Numbered from the stretch's first letter, positions 1 through 10,649 are shown. The stretch is DNA of 64,000 nucleotides from Pseudoxanthomonas sangjuensis (GCF_010211755.1 NZ_PDWR01000003.1:1-64000), one strand, 5' to 3'. The notes: generated from the sequence alone by a model not told the origin. Numbers and translations are program-made.

Positions 1-65
1 GGCTGGCTGGCCTGCTCAACCGCACCGCGCTTGAACTCGGTGCTGAACTTCCTTCGCTTCGACAT
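1..65 (-). CDS. IS3-family transposase OrfA, N-terminal fragment (cut by window edge)
   Basis: The minus strand opens with ATG at 65 and reads MSKRRKFSTEFKRGAVEQAS, the typical basic start of an IS3-family OrfA, whose helix-turn-helix domain binds the element's ends. An AGGAG ribosome binding site lies just upstream (about 72-76). Only about 21 codons are present and the rest lies beyond base 1, so it cannot be said whether the element is intact. The terminal inverted repeat should lie within roughly 90-170, but I cannot place its outer end. Confidence 0.7.
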   Translation of the reverse strand, partial: MSKRRKFSTEFKRGAVEQASQ

Positions 66-221
66 GAACACTCCTCATGGCCTTGATCGGCCTTCTCGTA
101 AGTGTCCGTGAAAACGGGGGTGAACCCCTGGGTCGGCTGAGGCGCCTGGCTACGATTACGGTCCATTGCTAGATCTTCTCAACGGCCAGCGGGTCGAGCG
201 GGTAACGTTTTACACAGAAGC

Positions 222-251
222 GGAGCTGGCTCGGCTTGTCGAGCCAGCTCC
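222..251. repeat. 12-bp perfect inverted repeat (hairpin) next to the attC-like site
   Basis: Arms 222-233 and 240-251 are perfect reverse complements around a six-base loop. There is no T-tract on either strand, so an intrinsic terminator is not certain. It abuts the attC-like site at 251, where the 3' end of a preceding gene cassette would lie. The rest of 66-340 holds no convincing gene. Confidence 0.6.
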
Positions 252-309
252 CTAATAATTCATCCAAGCCGAAGCCACTCCACGGCGCGGCTTAATTCAG
301 GCGCCAAGC
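251..309 (+). other. Degenerate integron attC-like recombination site
   Basis: This 59-base stretch has the layout of a short attC site: an outer R''-like CCTAATA (251-257), an inner arm AAGCCG (266-271), a central imperfect hairpin, the matching inner arm CGGCTT (288-293), then an R'-like segment ending GCGCCAAGC (301-309). From memory it lines up closely with aadA-type attC sites of mobile and xanthomonad integrons. The GTT of the R' core, where IntI cuts, is changed to GCC, so the site is probably dead. A gene starts about 40 bases downstream, as expected inside a cassette. Confidence 0.55.
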
Positions 310-346
310 ACAACGGCTGTACCTCCATCGACCTGGAGTCATGAAG

Positions 347-925
347 ATGCGCAAAGTCTTTCCGGCTCTTCTATGCCTGGCCCCACTCGTCGCCATCGCC
401 GGGGAGCCACTCAGCAAGTTCGGATGGTTCGCCGACATGGTCGGGTCATGCTGGAAAGGGACGCTTCCGGACGGCGTCACCGAGCATTCCCACTGCTACA
501 GCGGCCAGTTCGACCAATTCATCCGCGGCACCGCGACGCTTTCCGCGCAGCAGGACGGCAAGAGGGTGGAGCAATTCCAGGGCGACTCCCTGTTCGCATG
601 GGACGACGAAAACCGGGAAATCATCTACTACATCTGGGGCTCGAACGGCTCGCATAGCCGGCACAAGGCCATGTATGCGGACGGCGACCTGGCATTCCCG
701 ATCGAAAGCAAGAAGGAGCCCGGGCGCATCGCGCACCGCCCGCTGCGGCATCGCATCGACAACGACCCGTTCGAAGTGCGGCGCGAAGTGCCCGACGGAG
801 ACGGCTGGAAGACCGAGCTGACCGTCCTGTACCGAAGGTCGCCCGGCAACCAGGGCCGCACCCGGCAACCCATCCGGGTCGATGCCGCGTCGCGGCCCGG
901 CTGGATCCGGGCGCTGCGTCCCTAG
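347..925 (+). CDS. Secreted protein of unknown function, possible gene-cassette gene
   Basis: Encodes about 192 residues with a typical signal peptide (basic MRK, hydrophobic core, AIA cleavage site at about residue 20), so the product should be exported to the periplasm. ATG codons lie at 341 and 347 in frame. GGAG at 335-338 is two bases from the first and eight from the second, so 347 is preferred. The mature part is rich in Trp and Tyr and may be a small beta-rich ligand-binding fold, but I do not recognise the family. The last ~28 residues are Arg/Pro-rich and look unlike the rest, possibly a read-through extension. It follows the attC-like site, and its TAG stop overlaps the TAG of the convergent gene. 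Confidence 0.6.
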   Translation: MRKVFPALLCLAPLVAIAGEPLSKFGWFADMVGSCWKGTLPDGVTEHSHCYSGQFDQFIRGTATLSAQQDGKRVEQFQGDSLFAWDDENREIIYYIWGSNGSHSRHKAMYADGDLAFPIESKKEPGRIAHRPLRHRIDNDPFEVRREVPDGDGWKTELTVLYRRSPGNQGRTRQPIRVDAASRPGWIRALRP

Positions 926-1410
926 AACTTCTCCTTGGCGATCTTCCCGTGCAGGCCGTTGACCTGCATCAGTGCCGCCGAGCCGTAGTGCTTGTGGTAT
1001 TCGGCGACCATCTCGCCGTTGACGATCACCGGGTCGGTCGCCACCAGCTTCTTCGCCTCCTCGATGTCGTCCACCGCAAAGACGAAGATGCCGCGCCAGC
1101 CGTCCACCCCGTCGAGCGGCCCGGCGTAGGCCAGCTTGCCCTCGCCCGCCAGCCGCTCGATGTTGGCCATGTGGCCCTTGAACATTTCGTCGCGCGCCTC
1201 GCCGTCCGGCACCCGTGTCGGCCCGGTCTTCAGCACCACGAACACGTAGCTGCGCATGCCGTAATCATCGGCGCCCAGTGATTTCGCCAGCTCGGCGTCG
1301 TAGGCGGCGGGTTCGCCTTCGGCGACCGCGCCGGCAGGGGGCGTTTGCGCGAAGGCGCAGAAGGCCAACGACAGGCAGACGATGACGGCGGTCGGTTTCG
1401 CGATACGCAT
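922..1410 (-). CDS. Secreted YciI-like domain protein
   Basis: A 162-residue protein beginning MRIAKPTAVIVC, with a clear signal peptide ending near AFA-Q. The mature part matches the YciI-like (ferredoxin-like dimeric barrel) pattern: SYVFVVLKTGP, then HMANIERLAGEGKLAYAGPL, then a DIEEAKKLVATDPVI stretch. YciI-like domains resemble muconolactone isomerases; their role in exported forms is unknown. An upstream in-frame ATG at 1440 would spoil the signal peptide, so 1410 is chosen. The stop is shared in a CTAG with the convergent gene. It stands alone next to tRNA-Ser. Confidence 0.75.
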   Translation of the reverse strand: MRIAKPTAVIVCLSLAFCAFAQTPPAGAVAEGEPAAYDAELAKSLGADDYGMRSYVFVVLKTGPTRVPDGEARDEMFKGHMANIERLAGEGKLAYAGPLDGVDGWRGIFVFAVDDIEEAKKLVATDPVIVNGEMVAEYHKHYGSAALMQVNGLHGKIAKEKF

Positions 1411-1574
1411 GGTTCGTCCCCTGGTGGAAGATGCGGGCATCCTACGCCGGGGGATTCACTCGGGCCATCCATGGTCCTCGCCCTGCGGGCGACTGCGCCG
1501 TGCGAAGTCGTGCCAATCGGCAATCCTGCCGATTGGCCGAACCCTGCGGCGATTCCCTCCGCCGCATCCTGCAG

Positions 1575-1610
1575 ACAACAAAAAACCCCCTTGCGGGGGC
1601 TTTTTGTTGT
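1575..1610 (-). terminator. Intrinsic terminator of tRNA-Ser (bidirectional shape)
   Basis: A near-perfect palindrome: CCCCC/GGGGG around TTGC, flanked by an A-run (1580-1585) and a T-run (1601-1605). It lies directly 3' of tRNA-Ser on the minus strand and would end that transcript. It could also stop plus-strand transcription. Confidence 0.85.
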
Positions 1611-1611
1611 C

Positions 1612-1702
1612 TGGCGGGAAGGGGGGGATTCGAACCCCCGGTACGCTATAAACGTACGCCTGATTTCGAGTCAGGTACATTCAACCACTCTGCCACCTTC
1701 CC
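1612..1702 (-). tRNA. tRNA-Ser (anticodon CGA)
   Basis: Ninety-one bases on the minus strand fold as a class II tRNA. The acceptor stem is GGGAAGG (5' end at 1702) with CCTTCCC, discriminator G and an encoded CCA (1612-1614). The anticodon arm CTGACTCGAAATCAG gives CGA, reading UCG serine codons. A long variable arm (CGTACG...CGTAC) and a T arm with GGTTCGAATC follow. A promoter lies upstream and a terminator immediately downstream. Confidence 0.95.
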
Positions 1703-1739
1703 GGGATGGCTTTCCCGGCGCCGTGCGCCGGGGTCGTGC

Positions 1740-1768
1740 ATTTTAGGGATTCGGGGCCTTGCGGACAA
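1740..1768 (-). promoter_or_regulatory. Sigma-70-type promoter for tRNA-Ser
   Basis: On the minus strand, TTGTCC (1763-1768) and TAAAAT (1740-1745) are separated by 17 bases, about 38 bases upstream of the tRNA 5' end. Confidence 0.6.
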
Positions 1769-1781
1769 GCAAAGCGCCCCT

Positions 1782-1823
1782 CGCCCGCCCTTCGGGCGCC
1801 ATCTCCCCACGAGCGGGGAGATG
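1782..1823 (-). terminator. Two tandem hairpins after pnp
   Basis: Directly after the pnp stop on the minus strand is a perfect 9-bp hairpin (arms 1800-1808 and 1815-1823), then a shorter one (1782-1787 with 1793-1798). No real T-tract follows, so they may stabilise the mRNA end or help Rho rather than act as strict intrinsic terminators. Confidence 0.5.
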
Positions 1824-1833
1824 GAGTCGGGGA

Positions 1834-3933
<2,100 letters not shown>

Positions 3934-4040
3934 GTTGGTTCCTTGATCTCTGGTTGGACCGCGCGCGACCCCTGCCGCGGGCGGGTGGCCGGATGGCCCG
4001 GCCTGTAACTATTGGCGTGAAACTGCTTTTGGTTCCGGAA

Positions 4041-4071
4041 AAACGAACCGCGGCGCATCGCTGCGCCGCGG
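4041..4071 (-). terminator. Intrinsic terminator/processing hairpin between rpsO and pnp
   Basis: A perfect 10-bp GC-rich stem (4048-4057 with 4062-4071) and four-base loop, followed on the minus strand by TTCGTTTTT. It lies 14 bases after the rpsO stop. In E. coli the equivalent hairpin lets rpsO and pnp be expressed partly separately. Confidence 0.8.
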
Positions 4072-4084
4072 CGGGTATCTCGAA

Positions 4085-4345
4085 TTAACGACGCAGGCCG
4101 AGTTTCTCGATCAGGGCCTTGTAGCGCTCGACGTCCTTCTTCTTCAGGTAGTCGAGCAGGCTGCGGCGGCGGTTGACCAGCTGCAGCAGGCCGCGGCGGC
4201 TGTGGTGGTCCTTCTTGTGGATCGCGAAGTGCTCGCCGAGCTGGGTGATGCGGGCGGTCAGCAGGGCGACCTGCACTTCCGGCGAACCGGTGTCGTTGGC
4301 GCCGCGCGCGTTGTCGGCGATGACTTTCTGGGTGTCGATGGACAT
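4085..4345 (-). CDS. rpsO: 30S ribosomal protein S15
   Basis: Eighty-six residues, the normal length for bacterial uS15. The protein binds 16S rRNA early in assembly of the small-subunit platform. It contains the conserved block [16 protein letters not shown], then [19 protein letters not shown] and a C-terminal [12 protein letters not shown]. The ATG at 4345 is the family start, whereas the longer upstream frame is not conserved. It sits between truB and pnp in the classical order, with its own promoter upstream. Confidence 0.98.
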   Translation of the reverse strand: MSIDTQKVIADNARGANDTGSPEVQVALLTARITQLGEHFAIHKKDHHSRRGLLQLVNRRRSLLDYLKKKDVERYKALIEKLGLRR

Positions 4346-4468
4346 GGTGTTTTCTCTGTGATGACGCGTGGCCGGCAGGAACGCGGGCTGTCCTCCGCGC
4401 GCACCACCTGGTCCGCCTGTCGCTTGTGGAATGGCCGAATGGCCGGGTGCCCGGAAATGGGCGCGCAT

Positions 4469-4497
4469 ATTGTAGACGCAGGGGCCTTTTGGAACAA
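4469..4497 (-). promoter_or_regulatory. Promoter for rpsO (and pnp)
   Basis: Minus-strand TTGTTC (4492-4497) and TACAAT (4469-4474) with a 17-base spacer, about 125 bases upstream of the rpsO start. The long leader could carry the S15 autoregulatory structure known from other bacteria. Confidence 0.55.
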
Positions 4498-4539
4498 GGC
4501 TTTAACCCGCGTTCGGCAGGGGGACGGGCGGCGCGCGCG

Positions 4540-5493
4540 CTACGGGACCTGCCAGTTGAACAGCCGCTGCGGGGCCAGCCGGCGTTCCGCGTTCAATTCG
4601 CCCAGCCCCAGCGCCCGCCCGCTGGCGGCGAACACCGCCACCGTGCCGGCGGGGCCCGGGACCCCGCCGATGCGCTGGCCCTGGACGAAGCGGGCCGCCG
4701 CCTCGTCGGTCAGGTCGATCCGTGGCAGGCCGATCAGCCCGGCCTCGACCGGCAGCAGGCAGGCGTCGAGCGCCCGCGGGTCGCGCTCGGCCAGCGCCTG
4801 CAGGGCCTCCAGCGTCCACATCCGCGGTTCGCGGAACGGGGCGACCCACAGCCGGCGCAGTTCGGCCACGTGCGCGCCGCAGCCCAGCGCCTCGCCGAGG
4901 TCGCGGACCAGGCTGCGCACGTAGGTGCCGGAGCCGCATTCGACCCGCAGCCGCAGCAGCGGCTCGCCGCCGTCGAGCAGGTCGGCGGCCGACAGCAGGT
5001 CGAACCGGAAGACCTCGACCGGCCGGCTCTCGACCTCGATGGCTTCGCCCCGCCGGGCCTTGGCGTACAACGGCTCGCCGCCGCGCTTGAGCGCCGAATA
5101 GATCGGCGGGCGCTGCTCGATTTTCCCGGTCAGGCCGCGCAGGGCCTTGTCGATCTGCTTGATCGTGTAACGCCCGACTTCGCGCGCGCGCAGCGGCTGG
5201 CCATCGGCGTCGTCGGTATCGGTGACGATGCCGAGGCGCGCCACGGCGTCGTAGGCCTTGCGCGAGCCGAGCAGGTTGCCGGCGATCTTGGTCGCCTCGC
5301 CGAAGCACAGCGGCAGCAGGCCGGTGGCCAGCGGGTCGAGGCTGCCGGTATGCCCGCCCTTCTCGGCGCGGAACAGCCGCCGCGCCTGCTGCAGCGCCTG
5401 GTTCGAGCTGAGCCCGCGCGGCTTGTCGAGCAGCAGGATGCCGTCGAGGCGGCGGAAGGCGGTCTTGGCCGGCTTGGCGGGCTTTTGCGTCAT
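4540..5493 (-). CDS. truB: tRNA pseudouridine(55) synthase
   Basis: TruB makes the pseudouridine at position 55 in the T loop of nearly all tRNAs. The 317-residue protein has the catalytic motif [16 protein letters not shown] with nucleophile Asp53, then [20 protein letters not shown] near residue 185 and a C-terminal PUA-like part. [11 protein letters not shown] at 5493 is the natural start. No Shine-Dalgarno sequence precedes it, but a TACAAT box ends seven bases before the ATG, which suggests a leaderless mRNA. Normally truB follows rbfA directly; here a plus-strand gene separates them, so truB must rely on this promoter or on read-through. Confidence 0.97.
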   Translation of the reverse strand: MTQKPAKPAKTAFRRLDGILLLDKPRGLSSNQALQQARRLFRAEKGGHTGSLDPLATGLLPLCFGEATKIAGNLLGSRKAYDAVARLGIVTDTDDADGQPLRAREVGRYTIKQIDKALRGLTGKIEQRPPIYSALKRGGEPLYAKARRGEAIEVESRPVEVFRFDLLSAADLLDGGEPLLRLRVECGSGTYVRSLVRDLGEALGCGAHVAELRRLWVAPFREPRMWTLEALQALAERDPRALDACLLPVEAGLIGLPRIDLTDEAAARFVQGQRIGGVPGPAGTVAVFAASGRALGLGELNAERRLAPQRLFNWQVP

Positions 5494-5500
5494 CGGCGCG

Positions 5501-5530
5501 ATTGTAGTGGCCGTGGCCGGAACCTGTGCA
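5501..5530 (-). promoter_or_regulatory. Candidate leaderless promoter of truB
   Basis: Minus-strand TACAAT (5501-5506) with TGCACA (5525-5530) 18 bases upstream. Transcription would start at or next to the truB ATG (5493), which fits the absence of a ribosome binding site. It sits in the 111-base gap facing the divergent gene. Confidence 0.45.
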
Positions 5531-5604
5531 CTACGCGCGGCCCCATCCACCCGTTATCGTCGGCAGCCGTATCCTTGGCGGCGGGATCATCGCGGCGAAT
5601 CTCC

Positions 5605-6051
5605 ATGAAGACCGTTTCCATCCTGCTGCTTGCCACTTTCCTGCTACCGCACTTCCCTGCCATGGCCAACGAAGATCCCCATGCCGCCCTCCCCGACGAC
5701 CTCCGCCAGGCTGTCGCCGATTTCGATCGCGCCCAGTTGCGCAGCGACGAAGCGGAACTGGATCGACTGCTCGCCGACGACTACGTCCTGTACAACAGCC
5801 AGGGCCAGGTGGAAGACAAGCGGCAGTTCATCGAGGACTACCGCGGCATGCGTCTGGAACCGTTCCATGTCGAGGACGAGACGGTCCGCCTGCTCGGCGA
5901 TGCAGTGGTGATGGCAGGCGTGGCAACGCTGAAGGGCACCGACCTCGCCTCCGGTCAGCCCTTCACGGTACGGCTGCGATTTTCGGACATCTGGCGCAAA
6001 CGAGACGGCCGCTGGCAGGTCGCGTTTACCCAGGCGACACGGGCGCCCTGA
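5605..6051 (+). CDS. Exported SnoaL/DUF4440-like (NTF2-fold) protein
   Basis: A 148-residue protein with a signal peptide (MKTVSILLLATFLLPHFPAMA, cleavage before NEDP). The mature part has the DUF4440 pattern: an N-terminal helix with FDRAQLRSDEAELDRLLADD, YVLYNSQGQVEDKRQFIEDY, then VVMAGVATLKG, and RFSDIWRKRDGRWQVAFTQA at the end. NTF2-like folds serve as small enzymes or binding proteins; no specific reaction can be assigned. The gene lies on the plus strand between rbfA and truB, dividing a normally unbroken operon, with only 10 bases between its stop and that of rbfA. It is probably a lineage-specific insertion. Confidence 0.8.
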   Translation: MKTVSILLLATFLLPHFPAMANEDPHAALPDDLRQAVADFDRAQLRSDEAELDRLLADDYVLYNSQGQVEDKRQFIEDYRGMRLEPFHVEDETVRLLGDAVVMAGVATLKGTDLASGQPFTVRLRFSDIWRKRDGRWQVAFTQATRAP

Positions 6052-6061
6052 CGCCGAGGAG

Positions 6062-6421
6062 CTACTCGCCTTCGCCCAGCGGCTTGTCGCGCAGCAACTG
6101 ATCGATGCGTTCGCCGCGATCGACCGAATCGTCGTAGTGGAAGTGCAGCTCCGGCACGTGGCGCAGCTTCATCGCCCGCGCCAGCTGCATGCGGATCTCG
6201 CGCGCCAGCTGCTGCAGGCCCTTCACCGCTTCGGCCGACTTCTCCGGCATCAATGCGGTGACGAAGACCTTGGCATGGGCCAGGTCGCGGGTGACCTCGA
6301 CGTCGGACACGCTGACCGACGGCAACCGGTGCTCGCGTACCGCGACGTGCACCAGCGTGCCCAGCTCGCGGCGGAGCTGGGCGGATACGCGGTCGGTGCG
6401 ATGGAACGACTTGGTCGGCAT
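6062..6421 (-). CDS. rbfA: Ribosome-binding factor A
   Basis: RbfA assists late maturation of the 30S subunit near the 5' end of 16S rRNA. The 119-residue protein starts [20 protein letters not shown] and contains VSVSDVEVTRDLAHAKVFVT and a KH-like core ending RHVPELHFHYDDSVDRGERI, all family hallmarks. Its ATG shares a base with the infB TAA stop (TAATG), so translation is coupled to infB. Its 3' neighbour is the inserted plus-strand gene rather than truB. Confidence 0.97.
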   Translation of the reverse strand: MPTKSFHRTDRVSAQLRRELGTLVHVAVREHRLPSVSVSDVEVTRDLAHAKVFVTALMPEKSAEAVKGLQQLAREIRMQLARAMKLRHVPELHFHYDDSVDRGERIDQLLRDKPLGEGE

Positions 6422-9042
6422 TACAGCGTCCGCTGCACCTCGATGCGTTCGAAGCACTCGATCTGGTCGCCGGGCTTGACATCGTCGTAGGCCTTCACGC
6501 CGATGCCGCACTCGGTGCCGTTGCGCACTTCCTCGACGTTCTCCTTGAAGCGGCGCAGCGATTCCAGCTCGCCTTCGAAGATGACCGTCGAGTCGCGCAG
6601 CACGCGGATCGGCTTGTTCTTCTTGACCACGCCTTCCACGACCATGCAGCCGGCGACCGCGCCGAACTTGGAGCTGCGGAACACGTCGCGGACCTCGGCG
6701 ATGCCGATGATCTCCTCGCGGATCTCCACGCCCAGCAGGCCGGAAGCCACCTGCTTCACCTGGTCGATCACGTCGTAGATGATCGAGAAGTAGCGCAGGT
6801 CGACGCCGTTGGCCTCGATGATCTTGCGCGCCGAGGCATCGGCGCGGACGTTGAAGCCGATGACCGTGGCCTTCGAGGTGACCGCGGTATTGGCGTCGGA
6901 CTCGGTGATGCCGCCGACGCCCGAGGCGATCACGTTGATGCGGATCTGCTCGTTGCTGAGCGCGGTCAGCGCCTGCTTCAGCGCCTCCACCGAACCCTGC
7001 ACGTCGGCCTTGACCACCAGGTTCAGCACCTGCTGCCCGCCGCCCTTGCCCATCTGCGCCAGGATGTCTTCCATGCGGTTGCCCGCGGCCTGGACCAGGC
7101 GCGATTCGCGGCGCTTGGCGTCGCGCTGCTGCGCCACGTCCTTGGCCAGGCGCTCGTCCTCGACCACGACGAAGTCGTCGCCGGCATCCGGCACGCCGGA
7201 CAGGCCGAGCAGCTGCACCGGGATCGACGGGCCCGCCGACTCCGGCTGCTTGCCGGTTTCGTCGAACAGCGCGCGCACGCGGCCGTACTGGATGCCGCAG
7301 ACCAGGTAGTCGCCCTTCTTCAGCGTGCCCTGCTGCACCAGCACCGTCGCCACCGGGCCGCGGCCCTTGTCCAGCGAGGACTCGATGACCACGCCGCTGG
7401 CGCGGCCATCGACGACCGCCTTCAGCTCGAGCACTTCGGCCTGCAGCGAGATCGCGTCGAGCAGGTTGTCGATGCCCTGCCCGGTCTTGGCCGAGATCTC
7501 GACCATCTGGGTGTCGCCGCCGAAATCCTCGGCGACCACTTCCTCGCCGAGCAGCTCGTTCTTGACCCGCGACGGGTCGGCGTCGGACTTGTCGATCTTG
7601 TTGATCGCGACGATCAGCGGCACCTTCGCCGCCCTGGCGTGCTGGATCGCTTCCTTGGTCTGCGGCATCACGCCGTCGTCGGCGGCGACGACCAGCACGA
7701 CGATGTCGGTGAGCTTGGCGCCGCGCGCGCGCATCGAGGTGAACGCGGCGTGGCCGGGGGTGTCGAGGAAGCTGATCGTGCCCTTCGGCGTGTCGACGTG
7801 GTAGGCGCCGATGTGCTGGGTGATGCCGCCGGCCTCGCCGGAAGCGACCTTGGTGCGGCGGATGTAGTCCAGCAGCGAGGTCTTGCCGTGGTCGACGTGG
7901 CCCATGATGGTGACCACCGGCGGACGCGGCAGCAATTCGCCCTGCACTTCCCCGGAATGCGCCAGCAGCGCGTCCTCGGCGTCGTTGGTATCGGCGCGCA
8001 CGGCCTTGTGGCCGAGCTCCTCGGTGACCAGCACCGCGGTGTCGTGGTCGATGGTCTGGGTGATGGTGGCCATCACGCCCATCTTGAACAGCGCCTTGAC
8101 CACCTCGCCGCCCTTCAGCGCCAGCTTCTGCGCCAGGTCGGCCACGGTGATGCTGTCGCCGATCGCGACCTCACGCACGGTCGGCGCGGTCGGGCGCTCG
8201 AAACCGTGCGAACCGCCGCGCGAATCCAGCGTGCGCTTGACCGGCTTCGGCTTGCCTCGCGCGGCGCCGCGGCGGGCGCGGTCGGCGGCCGACAGGTGCA
8301 GCTGGCCGGCGAAACGGCTGGCCGCGTCGTCGTCCTCGACGCCGGCGACCATCGCATGCGAGCCGCGCGGCTTGAGCTTGTGGGCGCCCGCGCCGCGGTC
8401 GTCGACGCGCGCCGGCTCCTTGGCCTTGGCCGGCGTGCGCGGCACGTGGTGGCCGCCCGTGCGCGGCGGCCGCGCCGATTCGTCGCCGTCCTCGGCGGCC
8501 AACGCCGCCGCTTCGGCCTCGGCGCGCAGGCGCGCGGCCTCTTCCTCGGCGCGCGCGGCCTCTTCCTGGCGCTTGCGCTCCAGCTCCTCGGCGCGCTTGC
8601 GGTCGCGCTCGGCGAGCTGCTGCTGCTCCTGCAGGTTGCGCTGCTTGGATTCCTCCAGCTTGCGCAGGATCTCGGCGCGCTCGGGGTCCGTCTCGGTCGC
8701 CGAGGTCGGCGCCGGCGCATCGTTCTCGGTCGGCTTGACGTAGGTGCGCTTCTGCCGCACCTCGACCGCGACCGTGGACTTGGTGCGGCCGGCGCTGACG
8801 GTCACTTCCTGCACCTTGCGCCGGTTCAGGGTGATCTTCTTCGGCACGTCGGCGTCGGCGGCCTTGTCGGCCTTGCCGTGCGCCCGCTTCAGGAAGCCCA
8901 GCAGCTTGACCTTCTCCATGCTGGTCACGACCTGGTCGGGGCCGCTGAACTTCATGCCGGCCTCGGCCAGCTGTTCCAGCAGTTTTTCGACCGGCGTGTT
9001 GACCAGTTCGGCGAGCTTGCGGATGGTGGTTTGTTGCGACAT
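6421..9042 (-). CDS. infB: Translation initiation factor IF-2
   Basis: IF-2 is the GTPase that brings fMet-tRNA to the 30S subunit and drives subunit joining. The 873-residue protein has an N-terminal IF2N domain ([20 protein letters not shown]), a charged Ala/Glu/Arg-rich linker (about 110-260), a second IF2N region, the G domain at about residue 378 ([28 protein letters not shown]), and the C-terminal domains II-IV ending with [19 protein letters not shown]. The start at 9042 is set by the conserved N-terminus; an upstream in-frame ATG is not. It lies 95 bases from nusA, and the gap contains a small hairpin (9103-9121). Confidence 0.98.
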   Translation of the reverse strand: MSQQTTIRKLAELVNTPVEKLLEQLAEAGMKFSGPDQVVTSMEKVKLLGFLKRAHGKADKAADADVPKKITLNRRKVQEVTVSAGRTKSTVAVEVRQKRTYVKPTENDAPAPTSATETDPERAEILRKLEESKQRNLQEQQQLAERDRKRAEELERKRQEEAARAEEEAARLRAEAEAAALAAEDGDESARPPRTGGHHVPRTPAKAKEPARVDDRGAGAHKLKPRGSHAMVAGVEDDDAASRFAGQLHLSAADRARRGAARGKPKPVKRTLDSRGGSHGFERPTAPTVREVAIGDSITVADLAQKLALKGGEVVKALFKMGVMATITQTIDHDTAVLVTEELGHKAVRADTNDAEDALLAHSGEVQGELLPRPPVVTIMGHVDHGKTSLLDYIRRTKVASGEAGGITQHIGAYHVDTPKGTISFLDTPGHAAFTSMRARGAKLTDIVVLVVAADDGVMPQTKEAIQHARAAKVPLIVAINKIDKSDADPSRVKNELLGEEVVAEDFGGDTQMVEISAKTGQGIDNLLDAISLQAEVLELKAVVDGRASGVVIESSLDKGRGPVATVLVQQGTLKKGDYLVCGIQYGRVRALFDETGKQPESAGPSIPVQLLGLSGVPDAGDDFVVVEDERLAKDVAQQRDAKRRESRLVQAAGNRMEDILAQMGKGGGQQVLNLVVKADVQGSVEALKQALTALSNEQIRINVIASGVGGITESDANTAVTSKATVIGFNVRADASARKIIEANGVDLRYFSIIYDVIDQVKQVASGLLGVEIREEIIGIAEVRDVFRSSKFGAVAGCMVVEGVVKKNKPIRVLRDSTVIFEGELESLRRFKENVEEVRNGTECGIGVKAYDDVKPGDQIECFERIEVQRTL

Positions 9043-9137
9043 TCGGATCCCGTGGCTTGTGGGCGCTCCCGCGCCGTCGGCACGGGAAACGCTAGATTCT
9101 AAGCCCTGCACGAAACAGGGCGGCGTTCATCGCAGTT

Positions 9138-10649
9138 TCATTCGCCGCGCTCCAGACGGGCGATCTCCTCGGCGCGCGCGGCCAGGATCAACGCGGCGGC
9201 GCGCTTTTCGTCCAGCCCCTCGATGCCGAATTCGACCACTTCGTCGGCGGCGAGGTCGGACAGGTCCTCGCTGGTGCGCACGCCGTGCGAGGCCAGCGCG
9301 TAGGCGGTTTCCTCGTCCATGCCCTCCAGCGCCAGCAGGTCCTCGGCCGGCTGGTGCTCCTCCAGCACCTCCTCCTCGGCCAGCGCCTCGTTCAGCAGCG
9401 CGTCGCGGGCGCGCGAGCGCAGTTCCTCGACGATGTCCTCGTCGAAGCCCTCGACCGCGAGCAGCTCGCCGACCGGCACGTAGGCGATTTCCTCGACCGT
9501 GTTGAAGCCTTCGCTGACCAGGATCGCGGCGATTTCCTCGTCGACTTCCAGCTTGTCCATGAACAGCTGGCGGGCGACGGCCTGTTCGGCCTCGGACTTC
9601 GCCTGCACCTGGTCGGCGGTCATCACGTTGAGCTGCCAGCCGGTCAGGCGGCTGGCCAGGCGCACGTTCTGCCCGCCCTTGCCGATCGCCTGCGCCAGCC
9701 GGTCCTCGGCCACCGCCAGGTCCATCGAGTGCTTTTCCTCGTCGACGATGATCGACTGCACCTCGGCCGGCGCCATCGCGTTGATGACGAAATTGGCCGG
9801 GTTCTCGTTCCACAGCACGATGTCGACGCGCTCGCCGTTGAGTTCGTTCGACACCGCCTGCACGCGCGAGCCGCGCATGCCGATGCAGGCGCCGATCGGG
9901 TCGGTGCGGGTGTCGTGGGCGATCACCGCGATCTTGGCGCGGTCGCCGGGGTCGCGCGCGCAGGCCTTGATCTCGACTAGGCCCTGGCCGACTTCCGGCA
10001 CTTCCAGCTTGAACAGCTCGATCATGAATTCCGGCGCGGCGCGGCTGATGAACAGCTGCGGGCCGCGCGGTTCGCTGCGCACGTCGTACAGGTAGCCGCG
10101 CACGCGGTCGCCGGCGCGCAGCACGTCGCGCGGGATGCCCTTGTCCTTCGGGATGAAGGCCTCGGCGTTGCCGCCGAGGTCGACGTAGATGTTGCCGCGC
10201 TCGGCGCGCTTCACGACGCCGGTGACCAGCTCGCCGACGCGGTCCTTCCACGCATCGACGACCTGCTGGCGCTCGGCCTCGCGCACGCGCTGCACGATCA
10301 CCTGCTTGGCGGCCTGCGCGGCGATGCGGCCGAAGTCGGGGTTCTCGATCTGCTCCTCGATGTAGTCGCCGACCTCGACGCCCTCGGCCTCTTCGACCGC
10401 GTCCATCAGGCGGATCTGCCGGTCCGGCGATTCCATCACCACGTCGTCGGCCACGACCTCCCAGCGGCGGAAGGTTTCGTAGCTGCCGTCCCGCTGGTCG
10501 ATGGAGACGCGGGTCAGCACGTCCTGGTCGGGGTAGCGCTTCTTCGCCGCCGACGCCAGCGCGGCCTCGATCGCATCGAAGATCGTTTCGCGCGGCACGC
10601 CCTTTTCGTTGGCGACCGCATCGACGACGAGCAACAGTTCCTTACTCAT
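9138..10649 (-). CDS. nusA: Transcription termination/antitermination protein NusA
   Basis: NusA binds RNA polymerase and controls pausing, termination and antitermination. The 503-residue protein has the N-terminal RNAP-binding domain (MSKELLLVVDAVANEKGVPR), an S1 domain (about 135-200), tandem KH domains including IGMRGSRVQAVSNELNGERVDI and IGKGGQNVRLASRLTGW, and two C-terminal acidic helix-hairpin-helix repeats (about 365-500), as in E. coli. GGAG precedes the ATG by five bases. The rimP stop is only three bases upstream. Confidence 0.98.
   Translation of the reverse strand: MSKELLLVVDAVANEKGVPRETIFDAIEAALASAAKKRYPDQDVLTRVSIDQRDGSYETFRRWEVVADDVVMESPDRQIRLMDAVEEAEGVEVGDYIEEQIENPDFGRIAAQAAKQVIVQRVREAERQQVVDAWKDRVGELVTGVVKRAERGNIYVDLGGNAEAFIPKDKGIPRDVLRAGDRVRGYLYDVRSEPRGPQLFISRAAPEFMIELFKLEVPEVGQGLVEIKACARDPGDRAKIAVIAHDTRTDPIGACIGMRGSRVQAVSNELNGERVDIVLWNENPANFVINAMAPAEVQSIIVDEEKHSMDLAVAEDRLAQAIGKGGQNVRLASRLTGWQLNVMTADQVQAKSEAEQAVARQLFMDKLEVDEEIAAILVSEGFNTVEEIAYVPVGELLAVEGFDEDIVEELRSRARDALLNEALAEEEVLEEHQPAEDLLALEGMDEETAYALASHGVRTSEDLSDLAADEVVEFGIEGLDEKRAAALILAARAEEIARLERGE

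Noticed and set aside
321-340. ACCTCCA...TGGAGTC dyad before the first gene as a MerR-type operator
   Set aside because: The match is imperfect and the right half is the likely ribosome binding site; no MerR-type regulator is nearby.
4426-6051. A 541-codon plus-strand frame ending with the DUF4440-like protein as one large gene
   Set aside because: The first ~390 codons are antisense to truB. A signal peptide and family start at 5605 show the true gene.
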